Assembly (NCBI GenBank): GCA_905215155.1
Contig: CAJMPJ010000013.1
Coordinates: 19,573 to 83,572 of the forward strand
Length of the DNA stretch: 64,000 nt
DNA from: an uncultured bacterium
GTDB lineage: Bacteria > Bacillota > Clostridia > Lachnospirales > Lachnospiraceae
Direction: 5' to 3'
Part shown: positions 19,346-28,652 of the stretch, piece after piece
How the letters are laid out: each line of letters begins with the position of its first letter
How positions within the stretch are numbered: position 1 is the stretch's first letter
Position numbers and translations under genes: made by a program
The notes under the pieces: generated by a model
Seen by the model: the letters and a program-made list of their open reading frames with translations, nothing else
Database searches by the model: none
Told to the model about the DNA's origin: nothing

Positions 19346-19486
19346 TTACCCCCTTCTGATCATGTGCTGGTTCATTCTCTTTTTGTTGACTGCCTGCTCT
19401 GCTTTTTTCTGGTATGCCATCATTCTCTTGAATGATCTCTCCTGCATTTCTCTCCCTGCCTGCACTGTGTTCATTGTTTTCTTCAT
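19346..19486 (-). CDS. Small basic protein (46 aa)
   Basis: MKKTMNTVQAGREMQERSFKRMMAYQKKAEQ... is basic and helical. The ATG at 19486 has GGACAGG upstream. It ends 6 bases before the DUF5688 start and follows the terminator of the adhesin gene, so it is the first gene of that operon. No family recognised. Confidence 0.5.
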   Translation of the reverse strand: MKKTMNTVQAGREMQERSFKRMMAYQKKAEQAVNKKRMNQHMIRRG

Positions 19487-19522
19487 ATTCTTTACCTGTC
19501 CTTTCCTGATTTTTGCTATGAT

Positions 19523-19549
19523 AAAAGGGAGCCTCAAATCAAGGCTCCC
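19523..19549 (-). terminator. Terminator after the giant adhesin gene
   Basis: Perfect arms GGGAGCC (19528-19534) and GGCTCCC (19543-19549), then TTTTATC on the minus strand. Confidence 0.75.
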
Positions 19550-19565
19550 TGCTCATATAAGGTTG

Positions 19566-22500
19566 CTATTTTCTTTTTCTCTTTCTTCTGGCTGCCAGAA
19601 GTCCGGCAATGCCGCTTACAGATACTGCCAGCAATAACACCGGAAGCCAGAGATTCGTCTCATCCCCGGTCTTCGGATTACCTGCTGACGGTGTTCCCGG
19701 TGTGCCTTCCGTTGTCTGTGGCACTTCTGGCTTGTCATTTGTCAGGTCAAAGGTCACTTCCACAATCGGTGTGCTGTCATCTTTGTAGGCAAATACCACC
19801 TCATGCTCGGTCTTATCCAGTGTATATCCATCCAGCGTCTTGGTTTCCACCAGATAGTATTTCTTCTCACCGGCATATTTACCGTCTTTGTAATCTGCGA
19901 TCTCATAAAGGCTGCTCTCCGCATGACCTGCAGCATCCATCTTTAAGGTCTCCAGCACCTTCCCTTTGCTGTCACGGAGTTCAAATTCCACACCTTTTAA
20001 CGGCTCTCCGGTTTCCTTATCTGTTTTATTCAGGATCACTTTACCTTTTGCGGTATCATCCTTCATAACAACCGTCTGGATCTCGCCGGTATCTTTCACT
20101 TCAAAGGAGACATCTGCTGTCAGGATAAATCCTTTCGGTGCCTGTTCCTCCCTGAGTGTGTATCTGCCAATCGGAAGCTTCTCCACATAATGCGGCTCCC
20201 CTGTGGAAGTCCAGCTTTCCACTACCTGGTCATTTTCATCCAGGATTGTAAGCTTCGCACCCGGGATCTCCTGGTCTCCGGTGATATCTGTCTTGCTGAT
20301 CTGTACCTTTGTCACATCGTCCTTCATTTCATGCTTCTGGATTTCCGCAGTATTCTCGATGGTAAATTCGATGCTTTCTGCGGTTACATATCCATCTGCA
20401 GGTTTGGTTTCTGTCATTGTGTAGGTTTTGCCGACTACCAGCTCTTTGATCACATGGGCTTCTTCTGCGGATACCCATTCATCCACAACATTTCCATCCT
20501 CATCGGTCACTTTCAGGTGGGCACCCGGGAGTTCATCCCCTGTTGTCAGGTCGGATTTTGTCAGTTCCACGGTTGTAGCCTCATTTTCAAAGGTAAAATC
20601 ATAGCTTACCTCTGCCTGGTCCGCACCGGCATATTCAAAGGTGAAATCCTGTTCCTCATTGGTGGTCACAAAACCATCCGGGGCATACAGCTCTTTCACA
20701 TAATAGTTTCCGTCTACCGGTAGGTCTGCCGTAAAGGTGATCTGACCGTTTTCATCGGTAGTCTTAAGCTCAATGAGCGTATCTGCTTCCAGCAGGACAT
20801 CACCGCTGGCATTTTTGATATCCTCCCTTGTAAACAATCCGAAGATACCGCCTGCCAGAACTCGTTCGGTGTCTTTTTCCTTTTTCAGGACGGTCACTTT
20901 GACTATCTGGCGGTTATTCTGCCATGCTTCATCATACGTTACCACCGGGGTATCCTGGTCACGGTAACTTAAATCCACATATCTTGGCTCTCCATCCAGC
21001 ACATAACCATGGGCAGTTTCTGCCTCTTTCACATAGTATTTTCCAACCGGAAGATCCCCAAGCTGTGCAATACCATTGGTATCTGTGGTAATGGTTCCCA
21101 CCAGTTCATCTGCTTTAAAATAATCCTCGCTGACACCATCTGCCGCCTTGATATCTTCAGCGGCATAAACGTGAAAAGTAACTTCGGTAAGGCTTCCAGT
21201 GATATACTCAAACAGATGCTCCACCGTGCCTTTTGCATTATCCAGAAGCGTTACTTTATCCAGGAATTCACCCTTTTTGTTGATGATCAGAAGCCCGGTC
21301 GGCACTTCATCTTTCATTTCAACCTTCTGGACATCACCGTTATCCTCAACAGTAAACGTGATATCCGTTGCTTTCAGGTATCCATACGGGGCAAATTCTT
21401 CCCGGAGTGTGTAAGTCTCCCCGACTACCAGACGTTTGATCACATGCGGGGCATCCTTAACAGAAGTCCATTCATCCACAACATTCCCGTCTTTATCCAG
21501 CACTTTCAGGCTTGCACCATCCAATTCTGTTCCAGTGGTAATGTCAGATTTTGTAATCTCCACTGTGGTCGGCTGGTTTTTCTTCACGGCTTTCAAAACA
21601 ACCGTTTCCACATCCTGTCCCTGATAGGAAGCATCAAAGTTCAGGACCTCATTGGAAGATACATACCCTGCCGGGGCTTTCAGTTCTTTTACATAGTAGC
21701 TTCCAAGCGGAAGATCCAGTGTACAGCCTGCCTGACCCTTCTCATCCGAAGTCATTTCCTGAAGGAGGGCATCTGCCGCAACAATTACTTTGCCGTCTGC
21801 GGTAATATCCTCTTTGTTGTAGATACCAAATACTGCACCTGCCACAACTGCTCCATTTTCCGCATCCTGTTTTTCAACCGTAATCGCTACCTTCTGTCTT
21901 TCATCACCGACGGTCACTTCCTGTTCTACAACCGGAGTATCCTGGCCTTCATAGACAAAGACAACTTCTGCAGCCTCCGGATTTAACACAAATCCGTCAG
22001 GGGCTGTTTTTTCCACCACCCGGTAAGCACCAAGCGGAAGGTTTTCTGCCACTGCCATTCCATCCTCACCGGTTGTGATCGTAGTCACCAGTGTATCCTT
22101 TGCATAGACTACAATCCGGTTTCCATCTGCGTCTTTCTGGTAGTCCGGGGAGTAAATATCCTCCGCTGCATACACCTCAAAGACGGCATCTTTCAGGAAC
22201 TGCTCTTCGTAAATGAAATCCTTGTTAAATCCAGCAAGCATCTCACCTTTTTTGTAAACAGTCAGCTTTCCTTTGACCGGATGGTTTTCGTAATCTACTT
22301 CAATCACCACATCCCCGCTGACAGAATCCATCTGGTATGCAGTATTGGAATCCACTGCGATCTCCACGTAATTCTGGTTTAAGGTATAGCCATCCGGGGC
22401 TGTCACTTCCTCGATCCGGTAATGTCCGATGCTTAAATTGTTCGGAAGGATCAGATAACCCTGGCTGTCTGTGAAGTAGGATTTGTGGGTAACAGTGGTC

Positions 22501-25500
22501 GGGTAAGTCGTAACCTGTTCCACATATTTCTTATGATCCAGGTCATAAATCTTAAATTCTGTACCTGCCACCAGCACCGGTCTCTTTGTTTCATCGTCTT
22601 TCTTCACGATCTTTAACTTTGCTTTAAATTCATCATCCAGAAGGATCCGCCAGATCTGCGGCTCATCCGGATGGTTTTCACTGATGGTAACAAGAAAGTC
22701 ATCCACCGGCTTATAATTGTGCGGTGTTGTTGTTTCCTTCACAAGGTAAGTACCATACGGAAGCGGGATACTGCAGGCATAGCCTTTGGCATCCGTAAAC
22801 ATCTCTGTCTTTCCATCTGCGGTCAGCACTACCGGCTTGGCAGATGCAAAATCGTAACTGCCGTCCGGATTGGTCTTAAGGCTGCTCTTTAAGTAAGCAG
22901 TAAATCCGGCACCTTTTAACAGGTCTGCATCTGTCTTTCCATTGTTCGCCGCTTTAATCACCTGGAACGGCTGTTTCATGACCTGTTCCGAAGATTCCGT
23001 ACTACGCTCCACAGTCTTTACAAGGTCTCCCTCATAACTGCATTCCAGGTCATACTCACCCTCGTCGATCAGGTATCCAATCGGCGGTGTGATCTCTTTC
23101 ACGTAGTATTTTCCAAGGTACAGGTCTTCTACAGAAGCATCACCCTTTTTATCAACCGTCATGGTTGCCACCTGGCTTCCTGCTTTATAGAGAATGCCGG
23201 TTTTTCCATCCGGATGGATGATGTTTTCTCTTGCATACACTCCATAAACAGCACCTTCAAAGGTAGCGTCTCCCTGGGTGTTTCTTCCGGTCTCCTTATC
23301 TTTCTTGACCAGATGGATCGTCGCATTGACACGTTCATTCTCAAACGTATGGGTAAATGCGACGGATGCCTGTTTATCATTGGTGTACTGAAATCTGAAA
23401 GTGAATACATCCTCACTGTTACGGTAGTAGTTTACAGGTGCCTGCAGCTCTTTCACATAATAGCTGTGGTTGATCGGCAGGTCTGCCTGATATACAGCAT
23501 TTCCATCGTTTCCGGTTGTTGCTTTTTCAATCAGGGTATCTTTTCTCACTACCACATTCCCGGATACATCAGCGATATCCTCCGCCGCATATAGTCCATA
23601 GATTCCTCCAGACAGCGGGTTCTTTGTGGTATCGTCCTGTTTCACCGCAGATACGCTTGCCTTCTGACGGTCATTGGCAAAGGTCACATTTCCTACTGCC
23701 ACTTCTACGTTCTGTCCTGCATAGCTTAAGGTGATGGTTTTGGATTCCCCTTTGCACACATAATCTGCAGGGGCTTTCGTTTCTGTTACAACGTAAGTGC
23801 CAAGATGCAGGTTCTTAAGGGTTGCACTGCCATCCTCACCGGTGGTCAGCCCCTCTTTTACCAGGGCACCCTTTTGGAAAATAACCCTTCCATCTGCCGC
23901 TTTGATATCCGCTCCCGCATACACGTTATAAACAGCACCTTTCAATCTCTGTTTTGTGTACTGGAACACCACGCCGGAATCTGTGACAGAAGCACCGGTC
24001 AGCACTTCCCCTTCCTTGTAAACGGTCAGGTCTGCAAACTGTTCCTTGTCAGTTACGTCTTTCTTTGTGGTTCCGCCGATGACCAGGTTGATCCCATAGG
24101 CTTTGGTATCCAGCACATATCCGTTCGGTACGGAAATCTCTTTCAGGTACACGGTATTCTGTGTCTTTTCAATCGTGATACTGGATGCACCATTGGCATC
24201 GGTTGCAGGCATCTTTGCGATCAGGTTTTTCCCTGCTTCATCACTGTAAATGCCATAGACCGCACCGGCTACCTTTGCATTGCTTCCGGCATCCTTTTTC
24301 ACGATCTCAATCTTTGCCATCTTCACCCATTCCACACTGAAATCCACATACTTCTCATCTGTGACACCTTCTCCAAATACCAGTGCCAGATCCTGTGTAG
24401 ATGACCCTGTGGTGATCTTATAAGCAGAATAATCCTTGGTAATGCTTCCTTTCATGGTCACTGCCCAGGAGCCGCTTACATCTTCCGCCTGTGTCAGCGG
24501 TGCGGAAAGATAAAACTTTGTGCCGCCGGACACTTCTACGCTTGCCCCTGCCGCACTGGTCTTTCCGGTTGAAACGTTGTGGAATTTCACGCCGGATGGA
24601 AGCTTCATCGTAATGGTCTGAAGCGCATCTGCCTTAAAAGTGATCTCTTCCGTTCTCTGGGAATTGCCGTCAATATAGGCTTTTACCTTCGCATTGGAAA
24701 ATGACATCGCCACGTCCGGGATCTCCGGCTGGCTCACACAGTAGTTATAGAGTTCCATGGCCAGCGCCTGTCCGGTGGAGTTGGTGCCGGAAAAGGCATC
24801 ACTGCTTCCATTTGCATAAGCGGCTGCCAGATGGGTAATGATAAAACGCTTTCCGGTAGAAAAATCCGGATGCTTTTCTGCGAAAAATCCTTCATCCCCG
24901 CTGGCTTTTGTACCGTAGTAGCAGACTTTCGCTAAGGTCTTTCCGTCACTCAGCTTTGTGATCGTATAAGTTCCATCCCCCGGCCCCGGCTTGGATGGCT
25001 GTACGCAATAGGCAGTAGCAGTAACATCACCAAACTTTACGGTATAAGGTGCGGTCAGGTAAGAACCCAGACCATAATCTGCATAATAGTAATATGCCCC
25101 TCTGGTTACATTAACGGAGGTCGTGGATCTGGCACTTGCAAACAGTGCCTGTGCCTGAAACTGTACCGTCTCCCCTTCTTCCAGGCTCAGCATATCAATT
25201 CCCTGTTCTTCGCCCTGTTCCAGTACATCGGATACGGAAAGCCCGGTCTCCGGGTCAACGGTTTCCTGCCCTTCGCTTTCCTCCAGTGCTGCATCCAGTT
25301 CCTCTTCCGGAAGAACTTCGGTGCTTTCTACTGTTTCCGTTTCTGGTTCAGCCTCTGTGACTGGTTCTGTGGCAGCTTCCGTCTCCATGGAAGTTTCTGT
25401 TGTTTCACTCTCTTCTGCAGATAACGTCTGCGAGTCTGCCTCCCCATCATCTGCCGCTTCCTCTGTACCGCCGGAACCGGCATCTTCGCCGCCTCCTTCT

Positions 25501-25934
25501 GAAGCAGCCTGCACTTCTGTTTCCGCTTCTTTAACGATCAGGTTTCTGCTGATCTGGTACTTCGGATGTGCCTCATTGACCGGCTCCACATAGTAGACGG
25601 CTTTATAACTGTCTGCGTGGTCTAAATCAAAATCCTTTCCCTCTTCATTCTTAGCTTCCTCAAAAGTGACTTTTACTTTTTTGTCATCTTTGATCTCCAG
25701 CCCGGTAAAATCACAGGTGACATCAAATTCACTGCCAACGGTAATTTCATAATCTTTGGCTTTTACCACTTCATCTTCGTCCAGCAGGTCCTTGACCTCT
25801 TCATAAAGAGGCGGCTTTTCTTCCGCTTTGGTTTCTGCCGCATACGCTGTCATGGGCGATAACACCGTGGATAACAGCGTCATCCCTGCCAGAAATCCGG
25901 ATACAAGTTTCCTTAAATTTCCTGTTCTTCTCAT
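19566..25934 (-). CDS. Giant surface adhesin: thioester-like head, about 14 SpaA/Cna-B repeats, NPKTG sortase anchor
   Basis: 2122 residues. A signal peptide ends near AYAAE (residues 30-34). A Ser/Thr/Glu-rich spacer covers about 145-260. A thioester-type head at about 275-560 contains TAYCVQP with Cys310. Then come about 14 repeats with the SpaA/Cna-B pattern, K-K-D/E ... GAVYGIY or GAxLKV ... YYVKE..AP.GY, in which internal Lys-Asn isopeptide bonds form. The C-terminus is NPKTGDETNLWLP, a hydrophobic segment and RRKRKRK, a sorting signal with N in place of the usual L. It would be wall-anchored and could bind host or other cells, and may aid mating-pair contact. It sits between terminators within the conjugation region. 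Confidence 0.92.
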   Translation of the reverse strand: MRRTGNLRKLVSGFLAGMTLLSTVLSPMTAYAAETKAEEKPPLYEEVKDLLDEDEVVKAKDYEITVGSEFDVTCDFTGLEIKDDKKVKVTFEEAKNEEGKDFDLDHADSYKAVYYVEPVNEAHPKYQISRNLIVKEAETEVQAASEGGGEDAGSGGTEEAADDGEADSQTLSAEESETTETSMETEAATEPVTEAEPETETVESTEVLPEEELDAALEESEGQETVDPETGLSVSDVLEQGEEQGIDMLSLEEGETVQFQAQALFASARSTTSVNVTRGAYYYYADYGLGSYLTAPYTVKFGDVTATAYCVQPSKPGPGDGTYTITKLSDGKTLAKVCYYGTKASGDEGFFAEKHPDFSTGKRFIITHLAAAYANGSSDAFSGTNSTGQALAMELYNYCVSQPEIPDVAMSFSNAKVKAYIDGNSQRTEEITFKADALQTITMKLPSGVKFHNVSTGKTSAAGASVEVSGGTKFYLSAPLTQAEDVSGSWAVTMKGSITKDYSAYKITTGSSTQDLALVFGEGVTDEKYVDFSVEWVKMAKIEIVKKDAGSNAKVAGAVYGIYSDEAGKNLIAKMPATDANGASSITIEKTQNTVYLKEISVPNGYVLDTKAYGINLVIGGTTKKDVTDKEQFADLTVYKEGEVLTGASVTDSGVVFQYTKQRLKGAVYNVYAGADIKAADGRVIFQKGALVKEGLTTGEDGSATLKNLHLGTYVVTETKAPADYVCKGESKTITLSYAGQNVEVAVGNVTFANDRQKASVSAVKQDDTTKNPLSGGIYGLYAAEDIADVSGNVVVRKDTLIEKATTGNDGNAVYQADLPINHSYYVKELQAPVNYYRNSEDVFTFRFQYTNDKQASVAFTHTFENERVNATIHLVKKDKETGRNTQGDATFEGAVYGVYARENIIHPDGKTGILYKAGSQVATMTVDKKGDASVEDLYLGKYYVKEITPPIGYLIDEGEYDLECSYEGDLVKTVERSTESSEQVMKQPFQVIKAANNGKTDADLLKGAGFTAYLKSSLKTNPDGSYDFASAKPVVLTADGKTEMFTDAKGYACSIPLPYGTYLVKETTTPHNYKPVDDFLVTISENHPDEPQIWRILLDDEFKAKLKIVKKDDETKRPVLVAGTEFKIYDLDHKKYVEQVTTYPTTVTHKSYFTDSQGYLILPNNLSIGHYRIEEVTAPDGYTLNQNYVEIAVDSNTAYQMDSVSGDVVIEVDYENHPVKGKLTVYKKGEMLAGFNKDFIYEEQFLKDAVFEVYAAEDIYSPDYQKDADGNRIVVYAKDTLVTTITTGEDGMAVAENLPLGAYRVVEKTAPDGFVLNPEAAEVVFVYEGQDTPVVEQEVTVGDERQKVAITVEKQDAENGAVVAGAVFGIYNKEDITADGKVIVAADALLQEMTSDEKGQAGCTLDLPLGSYYVKELKAPAGYVSSNEVLNFDASYQGQDVETVVLKAVKKNQPTTVEITKSDITTGTELDGASLKVLDKDGNVVDEWTSVKDAPHVIKRLVVGETYTLREEFAPYGYLKATDITFTVEDNGDVQKVEMKDEVPTGLLIINKKGEFLDKVTLLDNAKGTVEHLFEYITGSLTEVTFHVYAAEDIKAADGVSEDYFKADELVGTITTDTNGIAQLGDLPVGKYYVKEAETAHGYVLDGEPRYVDLSYRDQDTPVVTYDEAWQNNRQIVKVTVLKKEKDTERVLAGGIFGLFTREDIKNASGDVLLEADTLIELKTTDENGQITFTADLPVDGNYYVKELYAPDGFVTTNEEQDFTFEYAGADQAEVSYDFTFENEATTVELTKSDLTTGDELPGAHLKVTDEDGNVVDEWVSAEEAHVIKELVVGKTYTMTETKPADGYVTAESIEFTIENTAEIQKHEMKDDVTKVQISKTDITGDQEIPGAKLTILDENDQVVESWTSTGEPHYVEKLPIGRYTLREEQAPKGFILTADVSFEVKDTGEIQTVVMKDDTAKGKVILNKTDKETGEPLKGVEFELRDSKGKVLETLKMDAAGHAESSLYEIADYKDGKYAGEKKYYLVETKTLDGYTLDKTEHEVVFAYKDDSTPIVEVTFDLTNDKPEVPQTTEGTPGTPSAGNPKTGDETNLWLPVLLLAVSVSGIAGLLAARRKRKRK

Positions 25935-25964
25935 AGATCATGTCCTCTCTTTCATTTTTTATAT

Positions 25965-25991
25965 GAAAACAGACAGCCTTCTGGCTGCCTG
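25965..25991 (-). terminator. Terminator after topoisomerase gene
   Basis: Minus strand CAGGCAGCC, AGAA loop, GGCTGTCTG (one wobble pair), then TTTTCAT. It separates the topB transcript from the adhesin gene. Confidence 0.65.
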
Positions 25992-25999
25992 GTTCCCAA

Positions 26000-28072
26000 C
26001 TACCGCTGGGGAAAATACAGGTTAAACTGTGCTTTTCCCTCACCATCGGCTACCATTTCTACGGTAGCTTCATAACTTTTCCCGGTTCTTTTCGATACCA
26101 GGTCTTTGTAATGGACTTTGCCTTTCTTCAGGAATTTTTTTGCCGTTGCTTTGTCCATCTTTTTCCCCTGGCTTGCAAGGAAACGGTCATCCTTCCACAA
26201 AGAAAAGCGGCATTCCTGCCCGGTGCAGTAATAATTCTTCTTTCCTTCCCGGACATCACTTCCACAGACCGGGCATTTCCCGATCACTTCTCCCATTGCT
26301 GTTCCCGGAAAACGGCTGCTTTCCTCCTCAGAAATCGAATGGTAACGGGAAATCAGTTCTCCCAGCATATCTGTAATCCCATTCAGGAAATGCTCTGCCG
26401 TCTCTGTCCCCTGTGCGATATGGTTTAATGCCATCTCCCACTCTGCTGTCATCTTCGGGGACTTGATCTCATCCGGAAGGACTGTGACCAGTACATTCCC
26501 CGCATCTGTCGGCACCAGATTCTTCTTTTCCCGTTTTACAAAGCCGGACTGGATGAGTTTTTCAATGATCCCGGCTCTCGTTGCCGGTGTTCCCAGACCT
26601 TTCTTTTCCGTATCCTCTGTCAGTTCTTCATTGCCTGCCCTCTCCATCGCCGCCAGAAGAGTGTCTTCCGTATACTGGCGGGGAGGCTGGGTAAAGTTTT
26701 CTGAAACAGAAGTGCTGCACGGACCGATATTCCTTCCAAGATAAAGGTCAAACTCCGCTTCCTGCTCCGGTTCCCTGACACCAAGGAACTGTTTCAGTTT
26801 CTTCTCTATCGCCTGGAATCCTTCCTGTTTTGTCTTTCTTGCATTGAAATAAAACGTATGGAAGTTGCAGGTCAGCTGGCACTTATGGGTCTCATAAATG
26901 TAGGGATCTGCCGTTGCGGTGAGTACTCTGGCACTGATCAGATACAAGATGTTCCTCTCCTTTTCTTTCAGCTTCTGAAGATCTGCTTTCTCCACTTCCG
27001 AAGTGGGGATGATCGCATGATGGTCTGATACCTTTTTGGAATCCAGGACTTTAGAGACCTCCGGTTCATAGACGATCCCTTCCGCAAACGGCATCCCTGA
27101 CAGCAGCATCTGGATCAATTTTTCTGTGCTTTCCCCCATCTCATCTGTCAGGTACTGGCTGTCCGTCCTGGGATACGTCACCAGCTTTTTTTCATACATC
27201 TCCTGCACTGCGTCCAACGTCTGCTGTGCCGTGTAACCAAAGATACGGTTGGCATCCCTCTGGAGAGAAGTCAGGTCATACAGTTTCGGTGCCCGCATGG
27301 TTTTCGTCTGCACATCTTCTTTCTCCACCTGACACATGCGTTCCTTACAGTCCGATGCCACCTTGTCTGCTTCCTCCTTTTTCTGGAAATGCTCAGAAAC
27401 TGCATCGAACTCCCCGAATGTTAAGTGGGCTACATAGTATCTTTCTTTTACAAACTCCCTCACCTTCTGGTTCCTGTCCACGATCATGGCAAGAGTCGGA
27501 GTCTGCACCCTGCCCACTTTCAGGTTCTGGTTATAAAGGACAGAGAAAAGACGGCTCGCATTGATCCCCACCATCCAGTCTGCTTTTGCCCTGCATAATG
27601 CTGACTGATAAAGGTCTTCATAACACGAACCGTCTTTCAACGATGCAAACCCTTCTTTAATTGCACGTTCTTCCATGGAAGAGATCCAGAGCCTTTTGAC
27701 CGGCTTTTTGCATCCTGCCTGCTCATAGACAAAACGGAAGATCAACTCCCCTTCCCTTCCGGCATCTGTGGCACAGATGACCTCATCCACTTCTTTGCTG
27801 TTCATCAATTTCTTTAAAATCTGGAACTGCTTCTTTGTCCCGTCAAGGACTTTCCTTTTCCATTCTTCCGGTATGATCGGGAGGTCTTCATATCTCCATT
27901 TTTTGTAACGTTCATCATATTCCGATGCGTCACAAAATGCTACCAGATGCCCGATGCACCACGAAACCAGATACTCCTTTCCCTCCACATATCCGTCCTT
28001 CCGTTCCCTGGCTCCGACCACTTTTGCCAGAGCCATTGCAACAGACGGCTTTTCCGCAATCACTAACTTCAT
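26000..28072 (-). CDS. topB: DNA topoisomerase III (type IA)
   Basis: 690 residues from the ATG at 28072 (GGAAG upstream). The TOPRIM lead is MKLVIAEKPSVAMALAKVVG with the acidic DAGREGELIFR. The active-site tyrosine lies in KLVTYPRTDSQYLTDEM. A C-terminal zinc-ribbon (CPVCGSDVREGKKNYYC) follows. TopB decatenates single-strand-containing DNA and is a routine member of Tn1549/CTn5-like ICEs, where it probably supports strand transfer or replication of the element. It starts one base after the stop of the MT-A70 gene. Confidence 0.93.
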   Translation of the reverse strand: MKLVIAEKPSVAMALAKVVGARERKDGYVEGKEYLVSWCIGHLVAFCDASEYDERYKKWRYEDLPIIPEEWKRKVLDGTKKQFQILKKLMNSKEVDEVICATDAGREGELIFRFVYEQAGCKKPVKRLWISSMEERAIKEGFASLKDGSCYEDLYQSALCRAKADWMVGINASRLFSVLYNQNLKVGRVQTPTLAMIVDRNQKVREFVKERYYVAHLTFGEFDAVSEHFQKKEEADKVASDCKERMCQVEKEDVQTKTMRAPKLYDLTSLQRDANRIFGYTAQQTLDAVQEMYEKKLVTYPRTDSQYLTDEMGESTEKLIQMLLSGMPFAEGIVYEPEVSKVLDSKKVSDHHAIIPTSEVEKADLQKLKEKERNILYLISARVLTATADPYIYETHKCQLTCNFHTFYFNARKTKQEGFQAIEKKLKQFLGVREPEQEAEFDLYLGRNIGPCSTSVSENFTQPPRQYTEDTLLAAMERAGNEELTEDTEKKGLGTPATRAGIIEKLIQSGFVKREKKNLVPTDAGNVLVTVLPDEIKSPKMTAEWEMALNHIAQGTETAEHFLNGITDMLGELISRYHSISEEESSRFPGTAMGEVIGKCPVCGSDVREGKKNYYCTGQECRFSLWKDDRFLASQGKKMDKATAKKFLKKGKVHYKDLVSKRTGKSYEATVEMVADGEGKAQFNLYFPQR

Positions 28073-28073
28073 C

Positions 28074-28640
28074 TCACTCTTCCTTTCTGCTCTCCATTTC
28101 AATATCGGATTCTACTTCATTCCCCCAGACATCCCATCCGGGAGTCTTCTGCCTGGCAAACAGCTCAATGCGGGGGACATCCCCCATCAGCTGCACGATC
28201 CTCTCCCTTGCTTCCTGTGGCTTTTTGCTGTGTTCCTCGATGTGGGAGACAATCACCTGATGGACTCCGGCAAACTGCCGTTTTGGTGAACCTCTGGTTG
28301 CCAGGATACAAAACTCAGCATTGCTCCTTGTCCAGTACCCCATCCCCCAGAACAGGCTGTCCGCTTTCTTATTCTGCTTGATCCAGACAAAAGCAATGGT
28401 CTTATATTGGAATCCCCATGCCTGCAGGACGGAAAGCCCTTCCAACAGACACGGGACTGTCACCCACAAAAACAGGGCACAATCTTTTTCTGCCAGCTCC
28501 GCCACAGGCAGCGCACGGATCTCATCAATCCCCATTGTGGGGTAATGGCTCTCTGCACTCCGCCCCAATCCCTTTTTGGAATACACACGGTATTGCCACG
28601 GCGGGTCTGCATAAATAACCGGATATTTTTTCATCTGCAT
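28074..28640 (-). CDS. MT-A70-family adenine methyltransferase
   Basis: 188 residues. The catalytic DPPW is at residues 12-15 (YADPPWQY), followed by SHYPTM and a C-terminal segment LFARQKTPGWDVWGNEV typical of MT-A70 DNA/RNA N6-adenine methylases. The ATG at 28640 is preferred over a TTG just before it. No cognate restriction gene is next to it, so it is an orphan, possibly protecting element DNA from host restriction. It is common at this place in related ICEs. Confidence 0.88.
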   Translation of the reverse strand: MQMKKYPVIYADPPWQYRVYSKKGLGRSAESHYPTMGIDEIRALPVAELAEKDCALFLWVTVPCLLEGLSVLQAWGFQYKTIAFVWIKQNKKADSLFWGMGYWTRSNAEFCILATRGSPKRQFAGVHQVIVSHIEEHSKKPQEARERIVQLMGDVPRIELFARQKTPGWDVWGNEVESDIEMESRKEE

Positions 28641-28652
28641 CAAAACACCCCA

